Source: Acidobacteriota bacterium
GTDB taxonomy: Bacteria; Acidobacteriota; Thermoanaerobaculia; Multivoradales; Multivoraceae
Length of the DNA stretch: 37,816 bases
Reading direction: 5' to 3'
Assembly (NCBI GenBank): GCA_029263415.1
Contig: JAJCXN010000002.1
Span: 1 to 37,816 of the forward strand
Below, in pieces: positions 8,095 to 16,532 of this stretch. The stretch's first letter is position 1; the number at the start of each line of letters is the position of its first letter. The position numbers and the translations under genes are program-made. The notes beneath the pieces are model-generated. The model saw nothing but the letters and a program-made list of their open reading frames with translations. It was not told where the DNA came from and did no database searches.

Positions 8095-9015
8095 TTAACG
8101 CGAGAACGCCGCTCGATGACCACAGGCGATCGCTGCTCTGAGTGCCGCAGGCGTCATCCCCGGGATCCCCAATGCGCGACGGTGTTCCTGGCTCGAGTTC
8201 ACTTGAGAGAACAGGGTGTTGTCGGTATTGACGCAGGCCTGAATACCTAAGTTGAGCCAACGCGGCAAGGGGTGGTCAGCCACCGCTGCGATCGCGCCGG
8301 TGTGCCAGTTGGAAGTTGGACAGGCCTCGATGACGATCTCTTGTTCGATCACCAGCTCGGTTACCTCCGCGTCATCGAGCAGCGTTGTTCCATGACCAAT
8401 CCGCTGCGCATGCAAAACTTCGATGGCGGTGCGGATCTCCGCAGGCGGTCGACCCTCGCCCGCATGCACGGTTCGGCCGATGGCAAGATCCCTGGCGCGG
8501 GCGAACGCAGGGGCGTAGTCGTCCATGCGGAAGTCATGGCCGCTGTGCGGTCCGCCCGCGATGTCGATGGCACACACCCCAGGGCGCGTGCACGCGATGT
8601 CTAAGAAGCGATCGAACAGCTCAGGCGGATCGCCGTAGAGGCCGCACAAGATGATGCCTGCTCGATCCTGCGCGCCGCTGATCGAGGCGTCGACGATCTC
8701 TTCCATTGCCGCACCGTGATGTTGCTGGGGTGCGTAGCGGATCTCGAGGGTGGTGACACCCTCGGCTCGAGCGTCCTCGGAGATCTCACGCGCTACGCGC
8801 TCGACGGCCTGCGGAGTTTGCAGGACCGCCAGAGTCACATCGAACAAACCAAGCGCCGCATCGAGCCCCATTCCTGGTGAGAAGTGAAGCTCATCAGGAA
8901 TGGTGACCCCAAGCGGCTCGGCCAGCTCTTGCAGGGTCTCGATGCGCAGCGAGCCGTCGAGGTGGCGGTGAAGATCCGGCAGCGCTGGTAACTGCTCCCG
9001 ATCTGACTGCGTCAA
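8095..9015 (-). CDS. Adenosine deaminase-family hydrolase
   Basis: A 306-residue TIM-barrel metalloenzyme of the adenosine/adenine deaminase family. The metal and substrate motifs are in order: LHRHLDGS (residues 15-22, zinc His pair), HAGEGRPPAEI (zinc His and catalytic Glu region), RIGHGT, EACPTSN, and CVNTDNT near residue 265. In animal adenosine deaminase the last motif is NTDDP; here the second Asp is Asn. As I recall some actinobacterial deaminases also have NTDN, so activity is plausible but substrate preference may differ. Likely role: hydrolytic deamination of adenosine or a related purine in salvage. The start must be TTG at 9015, one base after the stop of the TPR gene, because no Met precedes the metal motif. 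This suggests translational coupling to that gene. Confidence 0.88.
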   Translation of the reverse strand: MTQSDREQLPALPDLHRHLDGSLRIETLQELAEPLGVTIPDELHFSPGMGLDAALGLFDVTLAVLQTPQAVERVAREISEDARAEGVTTLEIRYAPQQHHGAAMEEIVDASISGAQDRAGIILCGLYGDPPELFDRFLDIACTRPGVCAIDIAGGPHSGHDFRMDDYAPAFARARDLAIGRTVHAGEGRPPAEIRTAIEVLHAQRIGHGTTLLDDAEVTELVIEQEIVIEACPTSNWHTGAIAAVADHPLPRWLNLGIQACVNTDNTLFSQVNSSQEHRRALGIPGMTPAALRAAIACGHRAAFSR

Positions 9016-9016
9016 C

Positions 9017-10753
9017 TTAGACGGTGACCGAATCGATCAACTCCACGTCTGCCTTTGCCCAGGTGGCTTCGAAGTGCTCGCGGGCCATAGTGGTGTCTTT
9101 GTTCTGGGCTTCGAGACTTTGAATGAGTCCGAACATCGACCAGCCGTTGTGAGGAAAGTCCTCGAGGTCTCGACGATAGACCGCCTCAGCGTCGGCCGGG
9201 CGGTCAGCCGCCATGAGTGCCGCACCTAGCGATTGACGGGTTGGGTAGTACCAGAACGGTGGCTCGGTGTAGGGCAGTCCGTCTTGCTCTGCGACTGCTA
9301 GCTCGAAGTGCTCGATCATCGCCAAGGTGTTCTTGTTCGCCTTGGCGATCTCGCCTAGCAGCAACTCGTTGGCGACCTTTAGGAGCGAACTCGCGGGGTA
9401 GTCCACAGAGTCGAGGAACTTGATCGTGGTCTTCTCTTGGAGTGGCACCAGTGCTGCGTGCTCGGCGCGGGCGGCCTTCACGTCGCCGCGGCTCGCAAAC
9501 GCCACACCACGCGCGTAGTGCCAGATACCGTTGGAGAAATCGAGGTCTTGGTGCGGTTGCTCGGCGGCGAGAACGTCATCCCAGCGGTTGAAGCGCACCA
9601 GCGACAGCAGCGGGATGGTCTTGAAAGCTTCGATCGTTGGGAACTGCTTGATCTGCTCAATGTTGACGTTGTCGGCAACTCGGTGCGCCGACTCCAACGA
9701 CAGTTCGCTGCGACCCTGCATGGTGGACGCCGCCCATAAGAAGTGAATGTTGTGAGGGTAGTAGGCGGCCGGGTAGAAGCCCTGCGCGTTGCACTGAGCG
9801 ATGTACTCCTCGTCAATGGCTGCGGCGCGGATGTTGGCGTTCGATGCGTCGTCATAGCGACCGACTCGCCAGTAGATGTGCGACGGCATGTGCACCAAGT
9901 GGCCTGAAGCGGGCACCAGGTCTAGCAAGCGATCAGAAGCCGGTTCGGCGCGTTCCGGAGTCGAGGAGGCCTCAACCGCATGGATGTAGAGGTGCAGTGC
10001 TAGGGCATGAGTAGGGGTGCGCTCCATCACCCCTTCGAGCGCGGTGATCACTTCGACGGTGCCTTCCTTGGGTTCGCTCTCTTCGAGCCAATAGTCCCAG
10101 GGCATGGTGGTCATCAACGACTCTGCGAACAAGCTTTGTACGTCGTCATCCTCTGGGTGCCCTGCAGCCAAGGTGCGCATGGCATCGGCGTAGGCAAGGT
10201 CAAGTGGCTCGCGCGGCGTTTCAGGATCGCCGTTGTAGCGCGCTGCAAGCGCTTGGATCATCGCCTGCTCGGTCTCGGTGGCATTGTCTGCCAGCGAGAT
10301 TGCGGTGTTGATCGCAGCGAAGGCAGCAGCGCGCTCGTCGTCCGACATGATCGCTTTGCCATTGCTGGTGACGTTGATGTTGGGCCCGGTCGCGAGCGCC
10401 TCTCCCCAAAAGCACATAGCGCACTCAGGATCGAGCTGTTGCGCGGCCTTGAAGGAACGGATCGATTCTGCGTGGTTGAAGCCGAAGGCAATGGTCATGC
10501 CTTGGTTGAAATAGCGCTGCGCGCCTTCATTCGAGGTCGTGATCTTGCGGTGGTAGTCACCGAGACCCTCGAAGAGGGGGGCACCTGCTTGGGCTACCAA
10601 CTCCGTCTTTTCTGTGTCGGTCAGTGGCTTGGGCGGTGTGTTTGGATCTGGCCGGCTGCCGCAGCCCGCGCCGATGAGTGCGGTGATCGCAAGCGCAGTA
10701 ATCGCCGGCCATTTGCGAAGAAGTGAGGCGGTGGGGTGCTTTTGGGTCTGCAT
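9017..10753 (-). CDS. TPR-repeat lipoprotein
   Basis: A 578-residue protein with a hydrophobic N-terminus ending in a lipobox-like GAGC (Cys near residue 31), so probably lipid-anchored. The body is helical repeats. The first clear unit is GAQRYFNQGMTIAFGFNHAESIRSF followed by LDPECAMCFWGEAL. The central block has HLVHMPSHIYWRVGRYDDA and AQGFYPAAYYPHNIHFLW. This family of large TPR proteins, with conserved CAMCxWG and MPSHI segments, is widespread but uncharacterised. It probably acts as a protein-interaction scaffold. An AAGGA box seven bases before ATG 10753 supports the start. The stop is one base from the adenosine deaminase start, so the two form an operon, though their functional link is unclear. 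Confidence 0.87.
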   Translation of the reverse strand: MQTQKHPTASLLRKWPAITALAITALIGAGCGSRPDPNTPPKPLTDTEKTELVAQAGAPLFEGLGDYHRKITTSNEGAQRYFNQGMTIAFGFNHAESIRSFKAAQQLDPECAMCFWGEALATGPNINVTSNGKAIMSDDERAAAFAAINTAISLADNATETEQAMIQALAARYNGDPETPREPLDLAYADAMRTLAAGHPEDDDVQSLFAESLMTTMPWDYWLEESEPKEGTVEVITALEGVMERTPTHALALHLYIHAVEASSTPERAEPASDRLLDLVPASGHLVHMPSHIYWRVGRYDDASNANIRAAAIDEEYIAQCNAQGFYPAAYYPHNIHFLWAASTMQGRSELSLESAHRVADNVNIEQIKQFPTIEAFKTIPLLSLVRFNRWDDVLAAEQPHQDLDFSNGIWHYARGVAFASRGDVKAARAEHAALVPLQEKTTIKFLDSVDYPASSLLKVANELLLGEIAKANKNTLAMIEHFELAVAEQDGLPYTEPPFWYYPTRQSLGAALMAADRPADAEAVYRRDLEDFPHNGWSMFGLIQSLEAQNKDTTMAREHFEATWAKADVELIDSVTV

Positions 10754-10898
10754 GGATTGTCCTTTGGAGCGATGATTGCGGCGGCGCTAAGTGATGTTGC
10801 TTGGGCGTTCGCCGGGCACTGAATATGCACTTGCGAAACGGTAAGCTGGGTTCAAACGTCCCAACGCCGTCTTTCGTCTATCTTAGGAGTTGTTGCCG

Positions 10899-12215
10899 AT
10901 GAGCCACATCATAAGTCTTAGCGTGCCGTTTCGCCGGAACCTTTCCGCCGTCGTGGCCGCCAGTTTCCTTGTCTTCTTTGCAGCCAACGTCGCCGCCGAC
11001 GACAAGCGCGACCTGGGTTTCGCATCGCCAGAGTCGGTGGGCATGAGCAAGTCAGGCATTGAAGAACTCTCTGCTGCCATGAAGGGATTCGTCGATCGCG
11101 ACGAGCTATCTGGAGTGGTATCGCTGGTCGCTCGCCACGGCAAGATTGTGCACTTCGAGAACTACGGCAAGCAAGACATCGCCGCTGGTACACCGATGGA
11201 GAAGGACTCGATCTTTCGCATCTACTCGATGACCAAGCCGGTTGTTGGCGTCGCGATGATGATGCTCTACGACGAGGGCAAGTGGAAGCTCGACGATCCG
11301 GTGTCGAAGTTCATTCCGTCGTTCAAGAATCTCAAGGTGGCGAAGGAGGACGGCCCTGATGGCGTCCCGGTCACCGAGGATCAGGTGCACGAGATGACCA
11401 TGCGCGAGCTCATGTCACATACCGGTGGGCTCACCTATGGTTTCTTCTCGCGCTCGCAGACCGACGCCATGTACGTCAAAGCGGGCGTGCTCGATCGCGA
11501 CTCCACCCTTGAAGAGATGGTGGGCAAGCTGTCCAAGATTCCACTGCGGCAGCAACCCGGCTCGGCCTGGCACTACAGTGTTTCGGTGGACGTTCAAGGA
11601 TACGTGGCCGAGGTTCTAACCGGCAAACCTCTGGACGAGCTGCTCAAGGAGCGAATCTTCGGTCCACTGGGAATGAAGGATACGGATTTCTGGGTGCCCG
11701 AGGACAAGGCATCACGGTTGACCAAGCTCTATGTACCTGGTCGAGGTGGCGTACCAACCGAACAGCCGTATGGTGAGTATCTCGAGAAGCCCGGCTTGTT
11801 CTCGGGTGGAGGCGGCTTGGCCTCCACGGCAATGGACTACACCCGTTTTGCCCAGATGCTGCTCAATGGCGGTGAACTCAACGGCGTGCGTATCTTGAAG
11901 CCTGAGACGGTGAAGTTGATGCACACCAATCAACTGCCCGACAACATCCCCAATATCTCTCCTCTGATTGGTGGGCCGGGCAACACCTTCGGTCTCGACT
12001 TCGCACTGGTGGAAGAGCCAAAGGCACCGAATGATCATGAACTCGCAAAAGGTGAGTACTGGTGGTTTGGAATTGGTGGTACTTGGTTCGGCATCAACCC
12101 GGTGCAGGACATCATTGTGGTCGGCATGATCCAAAGCCGTGGCGGTGCTGCAGCTCGCAACGCACGCTTTGACAGCAAGCGGATTGCCTATGAGGCGATC
12201 CAGGACCCCAAGTAG
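10899..12215 (+). CDS. Serine hydrolase, class C beta-lactamase/EstB family
   Basis: A 438-residue exported serine hydrolase. The N-terminus is a signal peptide (basic start, then VVAASFLVFFAANVAA). The active-site motifs are SMTK at residues 110-113 (nucleophile Ser and general-base Lys) and WHYSVSVDVQGYV, the Tyr motif in its esterase-like YSV form. A C-terminal FGIGGTWFGINPV stands at the KTG/WGG position. This combination is typical of EstB-like esterases and 'beta-lactamase-related' hydrolases rather than true beta-lactamases, so the natural substrate is unknown and resistance should not be inferred. ATG 10899 has TAGGAG nine bases upstream; a TTG at 10890 is too close to that site. The gene ends before a strong terminator and is divergent from the TPR gene. 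Confidence 0.9.
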   Translation: MSHIISLSVPFRRNLSAVVAASFLVFFAANVAADDKRDLGFASPESVGMSKSGIEELSAAMKGFVDRDELSGVVSLVARHGKIVHFENYGKQDIAAGTPMEKDSIFRIYSMTKPVVGVAMMMLYDEGKWKLDDPVSKFIPSFKNLKVAKEDGPDGVPVTEDQVHEMTMRELMSHTGGLTYGFFSRSQTDAMYVKAGVLDRDSTLEEMVGKLSKIPLRQQPGSAWHYSVSVDVQGYVAEVLTGKPLDELLKERIFGPLGMKDTDFWVPEDKASRLTKLYVPGRGGVPTEQPYGEYLEKPGLFSGGGGLASTAMDYTRFAQMLLNGGELNGVRILKPETVKLMHTNQLPDNIPNISPLIGGPGNTFGLDFALVEEPKAPNDHELAKGEYWWFGIGGTWFGINPVQDIIVVGMIQSRGGAAARNARFDSKRIAYEAIQDPK

Positions 12216-12261
12216 GGGTTCGCAACCCGGGCGGCTTTCGGGCCACGGTCGCTAGACCAGC

Positions 12262-12309
12262 AAAAGGCCGGTCACTTGCAGCTTGGTGCTGCATGTGCCG
12301 GCCCTTTTT
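12262..12309. terminator. Bidirectional rho-independent terminator
   Basis: A long stem with outer arms GGCCGG (12266-12271) and CCGGCC (12298-12303) and inner CAC/GTG and TGCAGC/GCTGCA pairs, around a TTGG loop. It is followed by CTTTTT on the plus strand and preceded by AAAA, which gives a T-run on the minus strand. It lies between the convergent hydrolase and NTF2-like genes and probably serves both. Confidence 0.88.
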
Positions 12310-12391
12310 GTGCCTGCTGGAGGGGTGAGTCGTTGGGTTCCCAGATGGGCCCATCGCTTACGGGGCTTGAACCGCAGTGCCCTAAGGGGAT

Positions 12392-12766
12392 CTAGCCCAT
12401 CAGGTAGAGGAACTCCTCCTGCTGCACTTTGCCGTCGGCGACGGTGTAGATGCCAACCTCGGTCATTTGCATGCGCTCGCCCTCTTTGGGCGTGACATCC
12501 ATGGCGAAGCGCACCACGAACTGATCCTCACGATGACCGCAGTAAGGGCCTTCGGTGGTCATCGAGTGGATCTCGTGGTTGTCGTACCACCACTGCGCCT
12601 TGCCTCGGATGGCCTCGATGCCCTCCATGCGTGCTGGCATTTCTTCGCTACCCTGGCCTTCGATGCTGACGATCGAGTCTGAGTACAGTTCGTTCATTGC
12701 GTCGTCTGATTTGCCTTCTTGGCAGAGGGCGACCAGGCGGGTTCCGATTTCGAGTGCTGATGACAT
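12392..12766 (-). CDS. SnoaL/NTF2-like protein
   Basis: A 124-residue soluble protein with the NTF2-like cone fold pattern. An N-terminal helix (LEIGTRLVALCQEGKSDDAMNELYS) is followed by IEGIEAIRGKAQWWYDN-type helices, then strands ending in MQMTEVGIYTVADGKVQQEEFLY. Members include ketosteroid-isomerase-like enzymes, polyketide cyclases and many uncharacterised stress or ligand-binding proteins, and no catalytic residue can be assigned. AAAGGAG six bases before ATG 12766 is a strong ribosome-binding site. It lies 62 bp downstream of the WYL regulator on the same strand, so it may be that regulator's partner gene. Confidence 0.82.
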   Translation of the reverse strand: MSSALEIGTRLVALCQEGKSDDAMNELYSDSIVSIEGQGSEEMPARMEGIEAIRGKAQWWYDNHEIHSMTTEGPYCGHREDQFVVRFAMDVTPKEGERMQMTEVGIYTVADGKVQQEEFLYLMG

Positions 12767-12828
12767 TGTTGTCTCCTTTGTTGGTTAGAGCGACTCGGAA
12801 TGAACCGCTCGGTATAGGCGCCGATGGC

Positions 12829-13515
12829 TCAGTCGCCGTCGGAGTAAGTACGCAGTAGATCTTCCAGGGTCCGGCCGCTTTCTTCGGTGAAGGTTTCCTC
12901 GCTGATTGTGAAGTCAGCAATTCGGTCGATCCTGAAACTGCGAAAGTCGTTGCGGAGTTCACACCAGGCGGCCAGCGTCCAGGTGCGGCCCCAGTAGAAG
13001 AGGCCAACGGGTCTGATGTGGCGCTGAGTGGGGTTGCCTTCGCCGTCGGTGTAATCAAGTGTGACCTTGCGCTGATCGCGCATGGCTCGACGGAGCTCGC
13101 CGAGGGTCTTGCGGTGCAACTCGCTGGAGCGCAGGTTGACGGCGAAGATGGATGTCTTGCTTGCCCGCACCCACAATGGTTCCGGCAGCGCTGATTGAAC
13201 CTTCTGCATGGCGGTTTCGGCAGCGCCAGCGAGTTCCGGGTCGCCCCAGGTTTGGACCACGCGAGTGCCGAGTGCAAGCGCTTCAAGCTCTTCCTCATTG
13301 AACATGAGCGGTGGCAGGTCATACGACTTGGACAGTTCGTAGCCCACTCCGGCTTCGCCACGGATTGGCACCCCGGTGGAGGAGAGATCGGCAATGTCGC
13401 GATAGATGGTGCGCTTGGAAACGCCCAAGTTCTCCGCAAGAGTGGCGGCAGTCACCGGGTGACGGCGACGGCGGAGGAGCTGGATGATCTGGAAGAGACG
13501 GTCGGCGCGACGCAT
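12829..13515 (-). CDS. YafY-family transcriptional regulator (HTH + WYL)
   Basis: A 228-residue regulator. Residues 1-60 form an HTH_11-type winged helix (MRRADRLFQIIQLLRRRR, then LAENLGVSKRTIYRDIADL with the recognition helix). A linker region containing LPPLMFNEEELEALALG follows. The C-terminal WYL ligand-sensing domain spans about residues 125-225, with VTLDYTDGEGNPTQRHIRPVGLFYWGRTWTLAAWC and FRSFRIDRI. The frame is open further upstream to 13674, but MRRADRL at 13515 is the family start. WYL domains bind small ligands or nucleic acid. It is followed by the NTF2-like gene, which it may regulate. Nothing distinctive was seen in the 282 bp upstream (13516-13797). Confidence 0.92.
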   Translation of the reverse strand: MRRADRLFQIIQLLRRRRHPVTAATLAENLGVSKRTIYRDIADLSSTGVPIRGEAGVGYELSKSYDLPPLMFNEEELEALALGTRVVQTWGDPELAGAAETAMQKVQSALPEPLWVRASKTSIFAVNLRSSELHRKTLGELRRAMRDQRKVTLDYTDGEGNPTQRHIRPVGLFYWGRTWTLAAWCELRNDFRSFRIDRIADFTISEETFTEESGRTLEDLLRTYSDGD

Positions 13516-13797
13516 TGGGTTCTGTCTTGGGCCTGTGGGAGTGGAACAGGGCCTGAGTGAGTGTGCCTCAGTGAGTGGAAGTACTGTGACCGAGGTCTGG
13601 TGACAGCAGTGTGTCAGCAGTGTTCTCGCGATGCTAAGAAGCCTCGCCGGGCCTCGCGACAATCCCCAGCGCACGAGCGAGCTAGCCCGCTGGTTAACAG
13701 CGAGCCTGCTCTGCTCTCAACACTGCTCCCGAGAGCTGGATCACTGCCACCCTGGCCGTCGACGTTCCTCGATCCGTCGCCAGGCTCCTTGGGGCCG

Positions 13798-16356
13798 CTA
13801 GTTGGCGTGGGTGATGTGGTCTATGACCAGGCCCTGATCGGCGTCTGGATTGTCATCGACAATGTTCAGAGAAGCCATCCGCCCCGGCCGCTTGAATCCC
13901 CAAAAGACGGGTGTGAGCTTACCGGTGCCCTCAAGGAGGTGCGACCGAACTGGCCGGCCGCCGACCCACAGTTCAACTCGGCAGGCGCTGGCGCACTGAT
14001 CGTAGACGAGGAAAGTGAGATTGGAGGGCAGCGCGAAGCTCGGGCTATAAAACTGCTGAGGGCCCTCGACGTTGAGGGTGCTGGCCGCTCCATCAGAGAC
14101 CATCAACTCGAGGCCTTTGCGAATCGCCAGCTCACGCCAAGTGCCAGAGGTCTGAGGCGGCTCGGCATCGCCGCTGACGGTCCAGTTTGCGGGCCAGCCC
14201 GATTCGAAGTCTTGCCAGACCTGTGATCCATCGTTCTGTGCCGTGATCTTGGTGAAGGTCACCCGATGGCCCGACGGCGCTCGGTCGATGAAACGGACCT
14301 TCGCGGTTCTACCGCGCCAAGCTGACAGAGGCCAGGTGATTTGGCGCTGGGCGCGAATGCGCCCTCCGTGCCACTGTTTGTTGCCAGTTTCGTAGAGAAC
14401 CACCTGGCCACCGATCACCAGCTGGGCTGACGTTTGGCTGATGTGAGTGCCTTCGAATTCGAACACTAGTCGGTCGAAGTCGATCAAGAACGGCGGCGTT
14501 TCCATGCCGTTCCATACCGATGGGTCACGCGTGGTACTGAACGCGGGTTGGCGCTTATCACCGATGACAATCGGCGATGCAGGCGGTAGCAGTCCGCCCA
14601 GTGAGTTAGCGACAGCGGTAATCGGGTCGTCGGTAGCGTCGAGGGTCCAAGTGCCGCGGACCGGCGCAGCTTGGGCGCTTGGCTGATCGGCGCCGCCTGC
14701 CAGTTGCCGTTCAGCCATCGCGTCAAAGCGTTCGGCAAAGACATCCGGACGCATTGCGAGCACGCGCGTGGAGAAGGCGGTGTAGACGTTGATGTAGTCG
14801 AAGAAGTCGGCGGTGGGATCGGCGCCCGGGTGCAGCACCACGAAGCCGGGTTGATACTTCTTCATTGATTCATCAAGGCCCGTGTGCTGCTCGGCTGGAC
14901 CGTGCATGTAGTTGCCCTGGGTGACCAGGCCCGCAAGATCAATCACCGGACTGTGGCTGAGATAGCTCAAGTAACCCGGCTCAGCTGTCATCACCGAGAG
15001 ATCGTTGAGTTCGTGATCGTTAATGAACTGCGCCATCTCCTGGTAGGCGATGGCTCGGTTGCGATACACATCAGAGTTGATGGAGTTGTTTGCATAGGTC
15101 GAGGTCTTCTTCGGCGTCGCGAGGACGATGGTGAGGACCAGACCTAGTCCAATCAAGGTTCGCCACTTGTTTGGTGGTGGTTGACCTATAGCTGCTGCCC
15201 AGCAGGCGACGCAGAACAGAGCAGCAAGTACAGCTGCTGAAGCGGTATGCCAGTGGTGCGCGGGTGGGGGGCCGATTTGGCCGTAGCCGAACCAAAGAAG
15301 CACCGCGGTCACCCCGTAGTAGAGCGCCCAACGGTCGATCTTGATGAGTTGTCGCAAGCCCGCAAACACGCCGCCCACCAGCAGAAGCGCAAAGAGCCGA
15401 TCGAAGAATCGGTCGTCGAGCGGCCCAAGACCGAAGTCGCGAAACGGTGAAGCGGCATTGATGTGGGTGTTGAGAACTGATGACATGTAGTCGAACGCGC
15501 CGACCGTCTGCGCCTTTGCCGACAAGGTTTGCGGGAGAAACGATCCGTAATAAAGCTGGGCGAACGCGAGCCACGGCAGCACCACAGCGCAGCCAGCGAC
15601 GGCGTAGCGCATGGGGAAGCGTCGAGTGCGCGATGCAATCAAAGCGGCCAGGACCAAAGCGCCAATGCCGCCGTCGTAGCGAGCGAGGACGGCCAGGCCA
15701 GCAATAACCCCAGCGGTGGTCTCTTTGCCCGAGCGCGCAGCGTGCACGGATGCTAGGAGCAGCGCGATATAGAACGAAGTTTCGAGTCCCCAGTATGCGG
15801 AAAGGTACCCCAATCCTAAGAGCAACCAGCCGGCAAACAGGAGACCTGCGATCGGCGCTCCGAAGCCCCTGATAGCGGCGAAACCGAGGAAAGCGACGGC
15901 GCCCATGGAGAGCGCAAAGAGCAGTCCCCCGGTGGCGGCAATGTTGAAACCAAAAAAGCCGAGCACTCCCAACAAGAGGGCGCTGAGCGGGCTCGAGGTG
16001 CCGAAGACTCGCTCTCCGACGTTGAACACCAGGCCGTCACCCGCTGCGAAGTTCTGAGCAAATCGGTAGGTGATGTAGGCGTCGTCAAAGATGACGCGAC
16101 GGAAATAGACATAGTTCGCGAGCACGCCCAGGACGCAAACGACGATCGCCAACGTCGACCAAGGGTCGGCCGCCTTCACTCGATCTTTGATCACGCTCGC
16201 CAAGATCGACCAAGGATCGTCCGCCTTCATTCGATCTTTGGTCGCCTTCACTCGATCTTTGATGACGCCCGTCAACATCGCCCAAGGATCGGCCGCCTTC
16301 ACCCGATCTTTGGTCGCCTTCATTCGATCTTTGATGGTGTGGATGGAAAGACTCAT
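13798..16356 (-). CDS. GT-C-type membrane glycosyltransferase with C-terminal exported region
   Basis: An 852-residue multi-pass membrane protein. After a soluble repeated N-terminus (residues 8-72) comes a first membrane helix and the motif FDDAYITYRFAQNFAAGDGLVFN with GERVFGTSSPL. This is the Asp-Asp loop typical of polyprenyl-phosphate-sugar-dependent GT-C glycosyltransferases. About eight to ten further helices extend to residue 410. The remaining 440 residues are predicted to be outside the membrane: a region with MTAEPGYLSYLSHSPVIDLAGL (common in this GT-C group), then two beta-rich blocks, the last with WQDFESGWPANWTVSG, resembling carbohydrate-binding modules. Likely role: transfer of a sugar from a lipid carrier to an envelope glycan or protein. 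No ribosome-binding site is evident before ATG 16356, so an internal start within the repeats is possible. Confidence 0.82.
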   Translation of the reverse strand: MSLSIHTIKDRMKATKDRVKAADPWAMLTGVIKDRVKATKDRMKADDPWSILASVIKDRVKAADPWSTLAIVVCVLGVLANYVYFRRVIFDDAYITYRFAQNFAAGDGLVFNVGERVFGTSSPLSALLLGVLGFFGFNIAATGGLLFALSMGAVAFLGFAAIRGFGAPIAGLLFAGWLLLGLGYLSAYWGLETSFYIALLLASVHAARSGKETTAGVIAGLAVLARYDGGIGALVLAALIASRTRRFPMRYAVAGCAVVLPWLAFAQLYYGSFLPQTLSAKAQTVGAFDYMSSVLNTHINAASPFRDFGLGPLDDRFFDRLFALLLVGGVFAGLRQLIKIDRWALYYGVTAVLLWFGYGQIGPPPAHHWHTASAAVLAALFCVACWAAAIGQPPPNKWRTLIGLGLVLTIVLATPKKTSTYANNSINSDVYRNRAIAYQEMAQFINDHELNDLSVMTAEPGYLSYLSHSPVIDLAGLVTQGNYMHGPAEQHTGLDESMKKYQPGFVVLHPGADPTADFFDYINVYTAFSTRVLAMRPDVFAERFDAMAERQLAGGADQPSAQAAPVRGTWTLDATDDPITAVANSLGGLLPPASPIVIGDKRQPAFSTTRDPSVWNGMETPPFLIDFDRLVFEFEGTHISQTSAQLVIGGQVVLYETGNKQWHGGRIRAQRQITWPLSAWRGRTAKVRFIDRAPSGHRVTFTKITAQNDGSQVWQDFESGWPANWTVSGDAEPPQTSGTWRELAIRKGLELMVSDGAASTLNVEGPQQFYSPSFALPSNLTFLVYDQCASACRVELWVGGRPVRSHLLEGTGKLTPVFWGFKRPGRMASLNIVDDNPDADQGLVIDHITHAN
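16141..16335 (-). repeat. Tandem repeat encoding the N-terminus of the GT-C protein
   Basis: Two 24-residue units and a 17-residue partial unit, each beginning IKDRxKA and ending DPW followed by a short hydrophobic tail. In the two full units the KDRxKA heptad is doubled (TKDRxKA). The DNA repeats with a 72-bp period and contains a nested 21-bp period, with a few synonymous and conservative differences. The repeats are charged and helical and lie before the first membrane helix, so in the cytoplasm. Confidence 0.85.
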
Positions 16357-16532
16357 CAGGGGGAGTGGCTGGAGACTCTTGGGTTCGGTGGCGAACGGTG
16401 GGTAAGGGAGTTGGGGGCGAGGTCGAGCGTGAGGCCGCGGTTGGTGACTTCGGTGTCGTGGGAGAAGCTGACAAGCTAAGGGTCATCTCAACCCAAATCA
16501 ACCCAAACCCTGCAACAAAGGCGCTACAACCC

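Noticed and set aside
13561-14226. A 221-codon plus-strand frame
   Set aside because: Antisense to the C-terminal part of the GT-C gene; a shadow of GC-rich coding sequence.
16365-16532. A 56-residue N-terminal extension of the deacylase fusion
   Set aside because: It would bury the signal peptide, and its product has no conservation I can see; the ATG at 16533 fits export.
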